Shown here: one piece after another, positions 21,776-30,359 of the stretch
How the letters are laid out: every line of letters starts with the position of its first letter
Position numbering within the stretch: the first letter of the stretch is position 1
NCBI GenBank assembly: GCA_963556255.1
Contig: OY744604.1
Location: 96,873,261 to 96,937,260 of the forward strand
Source: Allolobophora icterica
Lineage: Eukaryota; Annelida; Clitellata; Crassiclitellata; Lumbricidae
DNA: 64,000 nucleotides
Direction of reading: 5' to 3'
Position numbers and translations under genes: made by a program
The notes under the pieces: generated by a model
The model's input: the letters and a program-made list of their open reading frames with translations, nothing else
What the model was told of the DNA's origin: nothing
Databases searched by the model: none

Positions 21776-21797
21776 TAGAATATTTAAGTGTGAACAT

Positions 21798-22598
21798 TTA
21801 CGCACTGCGGATGTGAAACCTTATAGTTACTGTCTCACCGCGGAGGTTTAATTGTTCACCATTCTGGTCGGTCAGCCACACACGAATGCCCTGTACGTTA
21901 CCAGCCGGTGCAACTGGTAGGTACACCAGATTTTTCGGAGACTCGATTACCTTGTAGCCGGGCGACACATCCGGGAAAAAACTGTAGATTACTGGCAGCT
22001 GGCTACCATTTCGATACGATCCAGAGATAATGTCACAATTTACCAGGATTGTGTCCACGCGGAGAATATCGACTGGATTTTCTCCCTCTTTATAACCACT
22101 ACCAAGCCTCTGAGGGTTAAAACCGAGCATTTGCCTGATGGTAGATTGAGCCATATTTACCTTATATAGGGCATTCGTAATTTTTATGAAGGCGCGTAGG
22201 GTAGATGCGTTAGCTCCTATGGTAATAGGAGAATTAAAGCCGAGTGGTGCCACACCCGTCGGAGAATTTTGCTTTTCTAACTGCCTACCGATTTCATCAT
22301 TAATCTGTGCGATCTCGTAGCTTCCGTCGGGCAAAATGATCGTCTTCCACGTCACACCATTGTCGGTGCTGTAGACGAACTTGTTATTTGTACTATCGAT
22401 GTTGGGAATCGAATTATAAGTTTCAAGATTGATCAAAGCAAGCTCAAAGCGTCTTTTTGGATCCAGGTACAGCGGTGGTGAGAAAGCCGTGGTCCACCCT
22501 GTAGTATCTGAGGAAACAACTATACTAAAATTTTCCTTAGGCTGTAAAAGTTCTCTAATTTCTTCGAGCAGTTTCTCCGAGCGTTCCATCTGAGCCAT
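21798..22598 (-). CDS. minor capsid (penton-like, single jelly-roll) protein
   Basis: A 266-aa protein typical of the Polinton minor capsid protein expected at five-fold vertices. Key segments are FSIVVSSDTTGWTTAFSPPL, RRFELALINLETYNSIPNI, WKTIILPDGSYEIAQINDEI, IRQMLGFNP, ILVNCDIISGSY and VTIRFHIR at the end. The N-terminus is a short coiled coil (MERSEKLLEEIRELLQ). It lies immediately upstream of the pVI-like gene, whose longest frame overlaps its stop. Confidence 0.82.
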   Translation of the reverse strand: MAQMERSEKLLEEIRELLQPKENFSIVVSSDTTGWTTAFSPPLYLDPKRRFELALINLETYNSIPNIDSTNNKFVYSTDNGVTWKTIILPDGSYEIAQINDEIGRQLEKQNSPTGVAPLGFNSPITIGANASTLRAFIKITNALYKVNMAQSTIRQMLGFNPQRLGSGYKEGENPVDILRVDTILVNCDIISGSYRNGSQLPVIYSFFPDVSPGYKVIESPKNLVYLPVAPAGNVQGIRVWLTDQNGEQLNLRGETVTIRFHIRSA

Positions 22599-22616
22599 GA
22601 ATTTTGTTTTCTATTT

Positions 22617-23729
22617 CTATTTTATGAGCATGTTTCTATTCAATTCGAGTGCCAGCTCTTTGGAGATCGCACCGGAACGCAGTAACTCGTCAAGAATGGC
22701 GGAGATTTCGTTGCCGAGACCTGTGTTTCCCGCGGCCCTAGAGGCCACCAAAAGCTGCAACCTCTCTACCAGAGCGTTTGGGTCGTTGTAAAATTGCACC
22801 GCGCCGCCTCGAATCAGCTGGAACTTTTTACTTTTCCGGCCATGAATAGGCAGACCAGACATCTGTACGAGTTTTTTAAAAGTTTCAATTGCTTGAGGCG
22901 AGTATTGCTTAGTCTTAACGAAGCGTTTCGTTAACAGGCTGAACAACGACTCATCGGCCGGAGATTCGAGAACGAGGTTACCACCTTTAAACACTCTCAG
23001 TCTACCGGCAGACAACGCGACGGGGTCAACGGAGAGCTCACCCAAGGCGTTACCTTGTAATTTCAGAGGAACGGTTGGAACACTGAAACCCTTTCCCTTT
23101 TTGATGAGGGTGTGGCCCTCTATCAGTGTATCGATTCGCTTTTTATATTCCCTTAGGGCTTCGATATCTGCAGTCACCGCATCTACCTTTTCTTCGTCTT
23201 TTTGCTTTTTAGCCAGCTTTTTCTCTTTGCCCAGGGTGTGGCGATTATAGTGATTGACCTCACCGATTATCTTTTCAGCACCTGCCTTGTCGGCTAAATC
23301 GAGCTCGCTCGGAGGTCTGAAACCGTGCCTTATGATTGCCTCGACGTTGAGATATTTGTTTGGATCGACTAACAGTGCGGGGGGGATTCGGGATGCTGGA
23401 AGCGCTGGAAGGGCTGGAGCAGCCGTTGGAGCAACTGCTCCCACGGAATCACCGAACAAAGCTGCTATCGGGTTAAAATTAGCAGACTCTGAAATCTGCG
23501 CCGGCAAATCCTGTAAAGCGCTGGTGACTTTCTGCAGCTCCTTAGACGTAGCCATCTGGGATTCAGCGGTGGCTGTGGCTATTGGTTTGAAAAGCTTTGC
23601 CGCATCGTACTGAAGATTGGCTTCACCGAGCTTCTCATCCACGAAACGCTGTCTCAATCGATTTCTCCGAGCTAAATAATCCTGAGTTAACGCGTCTCGC
23701 TCCTGTTTAGAAGAAACCTTTGTCCACAT
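22617..23729 (-). CDS. conserved Polinton protein, 370 aa, function unknown
   Basis: The N-terminus is Arg-rich and helical (RRNRLRQRFVDEKL), then comes an Ala/Pro-rich linker (about 98-118). A Lys-rich coiled segment follows (EKKLAKKQKDEEK, about 168-180). The C-terminal domain has VQFYNDPNALVERLQLLVAS followed by AGNTGLGNEISAILDELL, a signature I have seen repeatedly in Polinton-bearing animal genomes. IRGGA at 306-310 fits the adenain consensus (M/I/L)XGG-X, so it may be a processed virion component (inference). The downstream minor capsid gene follows after 18 bases. Confidence 0.75.
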   Translation of the reverse strand: MWTKVSSKQERDALTQDYLARRNRLRQRFVDEKLGEANLQYDAAKLFKPIATATAESQMATSKELQKVTSALQDLPAQISESANFNPIAALFGDSVGAVAPTAAPALPALPASRIPPALLVDPNKYLNVEAIIRHGFRPPSELDLADKAGAEKIIGEVNHYNRHTLGKEKKLAKKQKDEEKVDAVTADIEALREYKKRIDTLIEGHTLIKKGKGFSVPTVPLKLQGNALGELSVDPVALSAGRLRVFKGGNLVLESPADESLFSLLTKRFVKTKQYSPQAIETFKKLVQMSGLPIHGRKSKKFQLIRGGAVQFYNDPNALVERLQLLVASRAAGNTGLGNEISAILDELLRSGAISKELALELNRNMLIK

Positions 23730-23769
23730 CGTGGTTGTATGTCGACTATATGTTGCCTATATCATGTCT

Positions 23770-24456
23770 TTAAATACTTGCCTTGGGCTTATAGAAGCGA
23801 TCGAACCCGCAACGATATTTTCCATCGTACACTTTGGACGTCAAATCTATGACTGCGAATCCATATGGCTGGGCAGCACACTCGCTGAAGAACGTACGGA
23901 ACTCATCGAAAGACATGTCGCCGCCTACGAACGTATCGTGAATGGCTCGCAAATTTTTGCTGTCTTGGTTGAAGAGGACGATAAGATTAGCATTGTCACG
24001 GATCGCTTGCTTCGGAATTCGAAAATAATTCTGCGTTAAGTAGAAGCAGTCCGCGCCACCGTGTCGACCCATAGTGAAATACCTTTCGATGGGCGACTGT
24101 TTTTCAAGCATAACGTCATCGAACACTAGAAGGCTTCTGGCATTCTTATTTAATGATTCAACTGAAACTATTTCATCTGAGCAAGAGTGAAAGGAAGCCA
24201 CTTCCTTCCCGGCAACTTTTTCCAACTCTGTAACCCAGTCCCGGAGGAACTGATATTTTTCCTGTCCCAGAGACTTTGAGTATAGATAGAGCCGGTCAAA
24301 ACGTAGGTACCCCTTCTTCAGAAGGAGGTTGAGTAGTAGGTTTGTTTTTCCACATCCGCTAGGCCCACAGATTATGCATCGTATGCTTGATGGCAACAAC
24401 CAATGGTGGTGTTTTTTCCCATCGTCGGCTTCGAGGTCAAAATTTGTTATTTCCAT
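23770..24456 (-). CDS. A32/FtsK-type genome-packaging ATPase
   Basis: A 228-aa protein from ATG at 24456; a longer frame begins 87 bases upstream but lacks family resemblance and would overlap the divergent gene. Walker A is GPSGCGKT at residues 31-38 and Walker B is LLVFDDV ending at 114. The sensor-like TQNYFRIPKQAIRDNANLIV and the late SFDEFRTFF match the packaging ATPases of Polintons, poxviruses (A32) and related viruses. It pumps DNA into the procapsid. It is first in the leftward block and divergent from the PLA2 gene, with 38 bases between starts. Confidence 0.94.
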   Translation of the reverse strand: MEITNFDLEADDGKKHHHWLLPSSIRCIICGPSGCGKTNLLLNLLLKKGYLRFDRLYLYSKSLGQEKYQFLRDWVTELEKVAGKEVASFHSCSDEIVSVESLNKNARSLLVFDDVMLEKQSPIERYFTMGRHGGADCFYLTQNYFRIPKQAIRDNANLIVLFNQDSKNLRAIHDTFVGGDMSFDEFRTFFSECAAQPYGFAVIDLTSKVYDGKYRCGFDRFYKPKASI

Positions 24457-24494
24457 ATAGAGACAACGAGTTATGATTGTATTCAACGAACACA

Positions 24495-25064
24495 ATGTAT
24501 TGCCTACGATGTAAGAAACATACTGAGACTTCAAATGAAACAATCGTCGAGTTACGAAACGGTCGGCCAGCCAAGAAGGGAACCTGTGCCGTCTGCGGTG
24601 TAAAGAAGAGCCAAATTTTGCCTTCGAAAGTGCGAAAGCATAAGTCTCATGAGTCTAGCGGAGGCTCGCTACTGAATAGCGCTCTTAATATTCTGCCTCT
24701 GCCTGAGATGCATATGAGCCTTCCATCCGGTATGTCTTCGGAAGATAATCCAGGAGGTTCTTTTCAGAACACAGGAAAGTACTCTTACTGTGGGCCATTC
24801 ACAAAACTCGATAAACGGCTGTCACAGCGCTATCACGGTGTTAATCAGCTCGACCGTGCGTGCCTCCACCACGATGTGGCTTACGCAGTTCATAAAGATA
24901 CCCCAGGGCGTAACCACGCAGATGACATCCTCGCTGCAGCCGCGTCGAAGATCGCACTCACCGATGAAACTCCAGATTATGAGAAGAAGGATGCCCGGCT
25001 CGTATCGGCCATTATGTCAGCAAAGTCGAGGCTAGGGATGGGTGTTGGACGGCGACGCAAATGA
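24495..25064 (+). CDS. zinc-ribbon plus parvovirus-type phospholipase A2 protein
   Basis: A 189-aa protein. Residues 3-34 are a four-Cys ribbon (CLRC ... CAVC). Residues 98-145 are a secreted-type PLA2 core like that in parvovirus VP1: YCGPFTKLDKRL for the calcium loop and CLHHDVAY for the catalytic His-Asp (HDxxY), with HADDIL following. The C-terminus is basic (GMGVGRRRK). PLA2 cores of this kind help virions leave endosomes, and similar genes are reported in adintoviruses. The start at 24495 places the first CxxC at the N-terminus; a frame from 24477 would add six residues. It is transcribed away from the ATPase and its last bases lie before the integrase start. Confidence 0.88.
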   Translation: MYCLRCKKHTETSNETIVELRNGRPAKKGTCAVCGVKKSQILPSKVRKHKSHESSGGSLLNSALNILPLPEMHMSLPSGMSSEDNPGGSFQNTGKYSYCGPFTKLDKRLSQRYHGVNQLDRACLHHDVAYAVHKDTPGRNHADDILAAAASKIALTDETPDYEKKDARLVSAIMSAKSRLGMGVGRRRK

Positions 25065-25114
25065 AAATCATTTGTGCATGTGTTTACCTGTTTGTAATAT
25101 ATAGTATTACTGAA

Positions 25115-26128
25115 ATGTCTAAGCACCTTTCAGCCGTCTATTACAGCCCTAGAGGTTACTGGCGAGGTAAGGCTGCGGTGAAGAAACTAGCCTCAGCCGC
25201 CAAAGTTTCCGAGGCGGAGGCTCGTGATTGGCTGAAGAAACAAGCTGTGTGGCAGATTTATCTTCCCGTTCCACGCCGCATACCGCGTCCAAAGTTCGAT
25301 GAAAATCGACCAAACGCGGTACACCAAGCCGATCTCTTGTTTTTACCTCACGATAAAGTAGGTCGAAAGACTTATAAATACGCTCTCACTGTTGTTGATG
25401 TTGCCTCACGATACAAAGAAGCTGAACCGTTGATCAACAAAAGTGCGACCGAAGTCGCCGCCGCTTTAAGCCGGATCTATAAGAGGGGCCCATTAACTTG
25501 GCCTCGACTCTTTCAGGTCGATCCTGGACGCGAATTTATGGGTGATTTTACACCGTTGCTGGCGAAGCACGACGTTCTTGTAAGACGCGGACAGGCCGGA
25601 AATCATCGCCAACAGGGCATCGTTGAACGCTTTAACCGTACTCTAGCTGAGCGACTCTTCGGTGCTCAATACGCTCAGGAATTGCTCCTGGATGCAAGGG
25701 GGTCATCCGAACGGTCAGTGGAATGGGTTCGCCGTTTGCCTGAAGTTGTAGCTGCACTAAACAATGAGCCGACGCGTTTGCTCGACATGAAGCCGGTTGA
25801 AGCGATGAAAGCTGCTAAAGTGACACAGAAGCCCTCTCATTCACAAATGAAAACTCGTTTGTGGGGAATGGATGAGCCAATTCTCGGACATGACGTTCTC
25901 GTTCGATATTTGTACGCTCCCGGCGAGCTTGAGGGTGGAAGCAAACGCGCTACCGACCCTAACTGGTCGCTCACCATCCACGCTATTTTGGATGTTGTGC
26001 GACAGGCTGACCAGCCGGCTTTATACCATCTAGTTGATGGGCCTGGCCGCGGATTTGTACGTGAGGAGCTGCTTCTGGTGCCTATGGGCACTGAGCTACC
26101 CCCCGACAGAATACTCAGCCGTCGTTGA
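25115..26128 (+). CDS. retrovirus-like (rve) integrase
   Basis: A 337-aa protein from ATG at 25115 (MSKHLSAVYY); a longer frame from 25061 adds a hydrophobic leader not seen in the family. The N-terminal region YYSPRGYWRGKAAVKKLA is the usual Polinton form without an HHCC zinc site. The catalytic triad is Asp73 (HQADLLFLP), Asp136 (QVDPGREF) and Glu171 (QGIVERFNRTL), giving D,D35E spacing. The C-terminal part with WSLTIHAI and LYHLVDGPGRGFVREELL is the chromo/SH3-like DNA-binding region. It joins the element ends to host DNA. Its 3' end overlaps the end of the convergent PolB gene by 14 bases. Confidence 0.95.
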   Translation: MSKHLSAVYYSPRGYWRGKAAVKKLASAAKVSEAEARDWLKKQAVWQIYLPVPRRIPRPKFDENRPNAVHQADLLFLPHDKVGRKTYKYALTVVDVASRYKEAEPLINKSATEVAAALSRIYKRGPLTWPRLFQVDPGREFMGDFTPLLAKHDVLVRRGQAGNHRQQGIVERFNRTLAERLFGAQYAQELLLDARGSSERSVEWVRRLPEVVAALNNEPTRLLDMKPVEAMKAAKVTQKPSHSQMKTRLWGMDEPILGHDVLVRYLYAPGELEGGSKRATDPNWSLTIHAILDVVRQADQPALYHLVDGPGRGFVREELLLVPMGTELPPDRILSRR

Positions 26129-29100
26129 TTTTGAAGTGCCCATATGCCAGCGTTGTTATCCCGTCCGGAGATATCCACTTTTTTGTGTCTAATGGAGAGA
26201 GGCTGATCTTATTCTGCTCGTACACTCCGATCTGGTGGTCGTGGCTTCGAATCACGACTTGTGTGTGCCGCATCTCTTCTCGTTCGAACAGGCATTCCTT
26301 GTATAGCTCGTGGTGTAGATCCTTCTTCACAACTGCTCTCTGAACGCCTTTTGCTTTCCTGATCTCTGAACCACCCGATTTTAAGATCGAGTACATCTTC
26401 GGACGCAGTCCCACGAATTGGGCTATGGCAACTCCGTTACATTCATCCTTGAACTTTCCCACGACTTTCTTGTTCTCGACGTCGTAATAGGGGCTGTCTC
26501 TTGGAAACTCTGAGAGGTCGTATAGGTGTTTTTTGTTCCACATATCGGCGTAGGCGTTCGGAGTCTCCACCTGAAATAAGAGGCTGTCAGTGTCTGTGTA
26601 CAAGAGTTGAGCATTGTTACCGTACTCGTTTTTCACATCGTTGTACCAGAAGTCGTACATCAGATGCTTGCTGAGGTCGAGGACCGCCTGGCCGACATAT
26701 ACAGGTCTGTTTAACTTGAGCTTGTTCTTCAAACTGTGAATCGCGGCGAGTTGGTCGTTGAAGATTTTGTGTGATATGTAGGCCGGGTCAGCAATTAGTT
26801 TACGAAGTTTGTCAACTTTTGAGGTCGGTACCAGGTTAACTCTGATTCTTTTTCTAAGATTTTCCATGGTCTTTCCAAAGACCGCATTATTAGCCAGCTT
26901 GAAGAAATCCTTCTCAAATTCCGACGTTGCCTTCGCTCTCAATTTCGTATTCATCTCGATATATGGAGCCATCCATGCCTCCTGTCTAAACTTAATGACA
27001 CGATGAATTTTAGAAACTCGTAGCCCTAACGAGTGGTAGAGTTTGAGATTTCTATAATGGACCACATACCGCTCCTTAGGTCGTAGGCTTGGTACTAACT
27101 TCACATGCTTTGTGAACTTGCCTCCCAACTCGTTCATAAGCACATTCTGATAGTCACTCAACCACCCCTCTTGGACTGTCAGGGTCTCCGGTGCTAAGGG
27201 ATAGTCGTTGTGAGCACTGTGGAGGTGCTCCGGATACTCAAGATCGACTTCGAGAAGGAAGCCTTCAGGCGCGTCGTCCGCAGTTTCCAACACTTCATCG
27301 AGAGTTGGACTTGCCCAGCTAAATCCTCCAACTGGTAATGGCTGTTGCATCGCCCAGCCGTAAAGATTATTCGCGTCGAGATACATGATCCAGTTGTCTG
27401 GCTTCGTGGTATCGTGATCTGGGCATTGCGGGTTGTTGGCTTTTGCGAATCTCTTGGACACCATCGAAATTCCGCCTCTGAGACCTTTCTCTACGAACAA
27501 ATGCATGTCTATGTCTGTTAAAAGTTCGAGCTCAATTTTCGTCTTTTTCAACAAAGCGTCCCAGGCCATTCCTGGCAGGCTGAAGTAATTTGCCGGATCT
27601 AAACTGTAGTGTTTCATCGATGTGTTTCTGAAGGTCTCGAAGACATCTGCGAGTAGAAGTACATCCGTGCGGAGATACAGGTCGTGATAGTCGCCCAGAG
27701 TTTTACAGTCGAATTCGTTCCATACTCGTTGGGCGTGTTCATAATCCGCATCAGAGATGTTCTCTCGGGACAGCCTGCTGTAGAACGCTTCTTTGGGTGG
27801 AAGTCGGTCTTCTTCGAAGCGGTGGTAATCGTCAATGTGCTCGTAACAATATACGCCCTTTCGCCTCAAAAGATCTAGTTTTGTCCTATCATTGTGAACG
27901 AAACTTTCCTTTATATATGCTGCTGTAACTTTCAAATCCTCTAGCGACAGATTTCCTGATAATTTATCCAACGAGCTGTTTAGAAACTGGAGACTATCGA
28001 TGAACTGTAGTTGACCAATGTTAAATGTCATGTATTTCTCCATATTGTTTGGAATACAGTTAATTTCGGTTTTTTCATCCTGTGCGGCTTCACAGCCTCC
28101 GATCGCTTGCATGATGAGATGGCTGTCGTAGCCTCGCAGATTGTGGAAGACCACTGGTACCTTACACTTATCTGGATATATTCTAAGTTTTAAGTTACAC
28201 TCGCTGTGAGCGGGACCTCGGTACTTACCAGTAATGTGACAGTGGTCGCGAACTCTATCCGCTTCGAGTGCATTTCCGCAGATGTGACATTCGATGGCTT
28301 CGCGGAATGATTGGCGATCGGCCGCTGACATAACCATCTTAGCTGGGGTGGCCAGCCTTTGTTTGATAGAGGCCAGCTCACCTTGTAGTCGTTGCAGGAA
28401 CTCTGGCACGGCGTTCTCTCCGCGATATAGCACCGGCTTCTTGGTGCGGCCATCGTATCGAACCACTATATAACAAAAACTACACGGTTTCTGCTCAGCT
28501 ATCTGTCTGGTGTTGCTCTCGTTGGGGTTCATGACTGCACCTTCGATTGGCATGTTTAGAGCCTCGAAGTCCGCGTAAATAATATACGGAGTGCGCATCT
28601 GTTTGTGATGGTTCTGGAATTTGAGGATATTTTCATCCTCTTTTGGCATCTCAATCCGCTGAGGCTTCTCACTGATGCCCTGGCAATCTTTGATATGAGC
28701 ATCCAGCAAGTCTTGTCTACAGAATATGTGTAGGCAGCGGCGACATGGGTGTTTTTTGTTTTTGTCTTTGCTGTTTTGATTAAGAATTCGACCAAGGTCT
28801 TTAATCCAGACGTAGTGGTAATTCTCACCACTGACTAATAGTAGAAGATCGATATTATAGTCTCTATTGTTCTGCTTTGAAACACAAATTGGATACAAAG
28901 CTTTATCCCACCCGAAGACTGAGACGCTTATATTAGGGTTCTGACGTTCGAACTTACCAATATCGGTGACCCTCACTGGAAATTCCATACCGTCGAAGTT
29001 TAGCTCGAGGAGGTGTGTACGATACTTAGTAGGGCGTTGAGGGTCCTTTTCTACTGGATACATTGCGCTTAGTATGGCCCACTCGAAGCATCGGTTATCT

Positions 29101-29855
29101 TTATTCTTTACATTAATAACCGTACGGGGGGGTATATACTTTGGTGTGGGAAAGTAGCTCTTACCTCGGAAAGGCTTATATCTTGCAAGACTGAGGTCTA
29201 GCGCCACGACCCGTCTCACCCTCCACCCCGATCCCTCATTGGTATACTCCTCGAGGAGTTTTAGTACTTCGGCCTTGGCCTTCCGAACAGCCCCTTGGAT
29301 TTTACCCGCATTGGTAATTGGTTCTGCTTTGCTTCGAAAGTAGGCCGTGTTGGTAATAGTACCCGGGGTCGCGTTTCCATCGTACAACATGTCGACGGTC
29401 GGTGCCAACTTTTCCAAATCAACAGTCAACACTTGCGAGTATTTCAAACCGCCATTTTTCAAGAGCTCTTCGTTTAGCTGCGACTCAATGTTGTGCTCCA
29501 TTGCACTCAAGAAAGCCAACGCATCTCCTTCCAGCCTGTGGTTAAGAGGTACTTCTGCACGGAAGTCTCTCAGATGCTGATTGGCTAGCTCTCTATGCAC
29601 TAGAAAGGGTGGTGGTCCACCTCTATCCTTCTTAATTAGGAGTGGGTCGAATTCTGCTAGAAGGGCCCTGCGTTTTGCCCCTCTGTGCTTGCGCACTGGA
29701 GGAATTGGCCTTGGAAGCAGTGGCTGTAGCAAGCGCCTTTTGACTGCATGTGGTATGGGTTCGTCTAAGATATTCTGTAGAACAGCTCGAAGAGCTGGGG
29801 GACCAGTAAACTCACCCAACAATTGTTCAATTTTTTCATTCGTAGACAATGCCAT
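26115..29855 (-). CDS. polB: protein-primed family B DNA polymerase
   Basis: A 1,246-aa protein, full length for Polinton PolB. Exonuclease motifs: ExoI IYADFEAL (about 426-433), ExoII FHNLRGYDSH (about 570-579), ExoIII YLRTDVLLLADVF (about 727-739). Polymerase motifs: A YLDANNLYGW (about 825-834), B FKLANNAVFGKTMENL (about 985-1000), C LLYTDTDSLLF (about 1084-1094). A zinc-finger-like CRRC..H...C lies at about 371-391. A CHICG ... RDHCHITGKYRGPAH segment at about 523-550 resembles endonuclease VII/HNH zinc modules. The upstream FEWAILSAMYP region is typical of this clade. It replicates the linear genome from protein-primed ends. Confidence 0.97.
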   Translation of the reverse strand: MALSTNEKIEQLLGEFTGPPALRAVLQNILDEPIPHAVKRRLLQPLLPRPIPPVRKHRGAKRRALLAEFDPLLIKKDRGGPPPFLVHRELANQHLRDFRAEVPLNHRLEGDALAFLSAMEHNIESQLNEELLKNGGLKYSQVLTVDLEKLAPTVDMLYDGNATPGTITNTAYFRSKAEPITNAGKIQGAVRKAKAEVLKLLEEYTNEGSGWRVRRVVALDLSLARYKPFRGKSYFPTPKYIPPRTVINVKNKDNRCFEWAILSAMYPVEKDPQRPTKYRTHLLELNFDGMEFPVRVTDIGKFERQNPNISVSVFGWDKALYPICVSKQNNRDYNIDLLLLVSGENYHYVWIKDLGRILNQNSKDKNKKHPCRRCLHIFCRQDLLDAHIKDCQGISEKPQRIEMPKEDENILKFQNHHKQMRTPYIIYADFEALNMPIEGAVMNPNESNTRQIAEQKPCSFCYIVVRYDGRTKKPVLYRGENAVPEFLQRLQGELASIKQRLATPAKMVMSAADRQSFREAIECHICGNALEADRVRDHCHITGKYRGPAHSECNLKLRIYPDKCKVPVVFHNLRGYDSHLIMQAIGGCEAAQDEKTEINCIPNNMEKYMTFNIGQLQFIDSLQFLNSSLDKLSGNLSLEDLKVTAAYIKESFVHNDRTKLDLLRRKGVYCYEHIDDYHRFEEDRLPPKEAFYSRLSRENISDADYEHAQRVWNEFDCKTLGDYHDLYLRTDVLLLADVFETFRNTSMKHYSLDPANYFSLPGMAWDALLKKTKIELELLTDIDMHLFVEKGLRGGISMVSKRFAKANNPQCPDHDTTKPDNWIMYLDANNLYGWAMQQPLPVGGFSWASPTLDEVLETADDAPEGFLLEVDLEYPEHLHSAHNDYPLAPETLTVQEGWLSDYQNVLMNELGGKFTKHVKLVPSLRPKERYVVHYRNLKLYHSLGLRVSKIHRVIKFRQEAWMAPYIEMNTKLRAKATSEFEKDFFKLANNAVFGKTMENLRKRIRVNLVPTSKVDKLRKLIADPAYISHKIFNDQLAAIHSLKNKLKLNRPVYVGQAVLDLSKHLMYDFWYNDVKNEYGNNAQLLYTDTDSLLFQVETPNAYADMWNKKHLYDLSEFPRDSPYYDVENKKVVGKFKDECNGVAIAQFVGLRPKMYSILKSGGSEIRKAKGVQRAVVKKDLHHELYKECLFEREEMRHTQVVIRSHDHQIGVYEQNKISLSPLDTKKWISPDGITTLAYGHFKINDG

Positions 29856-29897
29856 AATTATAAATTATTTTATATTACTATGGCAAACTTTTTCCTT

Positions 29898-30000
29898 AAT
29901 ATAATAACAGAATCGTTTGTTTAAAATGAAATTTTGTTTACTAGATATTCGATTGTCGCTTGCTCATCTGTATTATCTCAATATAATAACAGAATCGTTT
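29898..30000. promoter_or_regulatory. 21-bp direct repeat upstream of polB
   Basis: AATATAATAACAGAATCGTTT occurs exactly at 29898-29918 and again at 29980-30000, in the AT-rich stretch between polB (start 29855, minus) and the Cys-rich gene. Location suggests a promoter element; function is inferred. Confidence 0.45.
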
Positions 30001-30018
30001 CTTTAATTGAGAATTTTG

Positions 30019-30294
30019 TTACTCTACTAATATGTTCGATAGTCTTTTCCATTCTTTCTCGAATTCACGGGTTAGTCCGCAGCGTCGTACTCTTGATTTT
30101 ATGACGTAATAACCACAACGTATACACTCACCCAAATGGTTTTTAATACCCCTTCCACATTTGGCACATGGTCTTGTCCCACAACCGTTTCGCAGTCGTG
30201 CCAAATGTTTGAAACAGTACTCCCCAATGCACCTGCGACAGCAGAGGGTTGTTTTCCCTATACCGAGCCAAATGCAAAAGTTTTGCCCTAGCAT
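30019..30294 (-). CDS. small Cys-rich (zinc-binding) Polinton protein
   Basis: A 91-aa protein with three CxxC or CxxxC groups: LCCRRCIGEYC, PCAKCGRG and ECIRCGYY, spaced about 20 and 10 residues, followed by a basic VIKSRVRRCG segment. The pattern predicts one or two structural zinc sites and nucleic-acid binding. I do not recognise a named family. It lies 5' of polB on the same strand with 163 bases between, so it may be an early regulatory gene (inference). Confidence 0.6.
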   Translation of the reverse strand: MLGQNFCIWLGIGKTTLCCRRCIGEYCFKHLARLRNGCGTRPCAKCGRGIKNHLGECIRCGYYVIKSRVRRCGLTREFEKEWKRLSNILVE

Positions 30295-30359
30295 TATGTT
30301 TTATGTATACCACAACCTATTCATTTATTTAAATTGAAAAATGACCCGTGGGAGGCGGC

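Noticed and set aside
24457..24543. Longer N-terminus for the packaging ATPase
   Set aside because: The extra 29 residues do not resemble the family and would overlap the divergent PLA2 gene.
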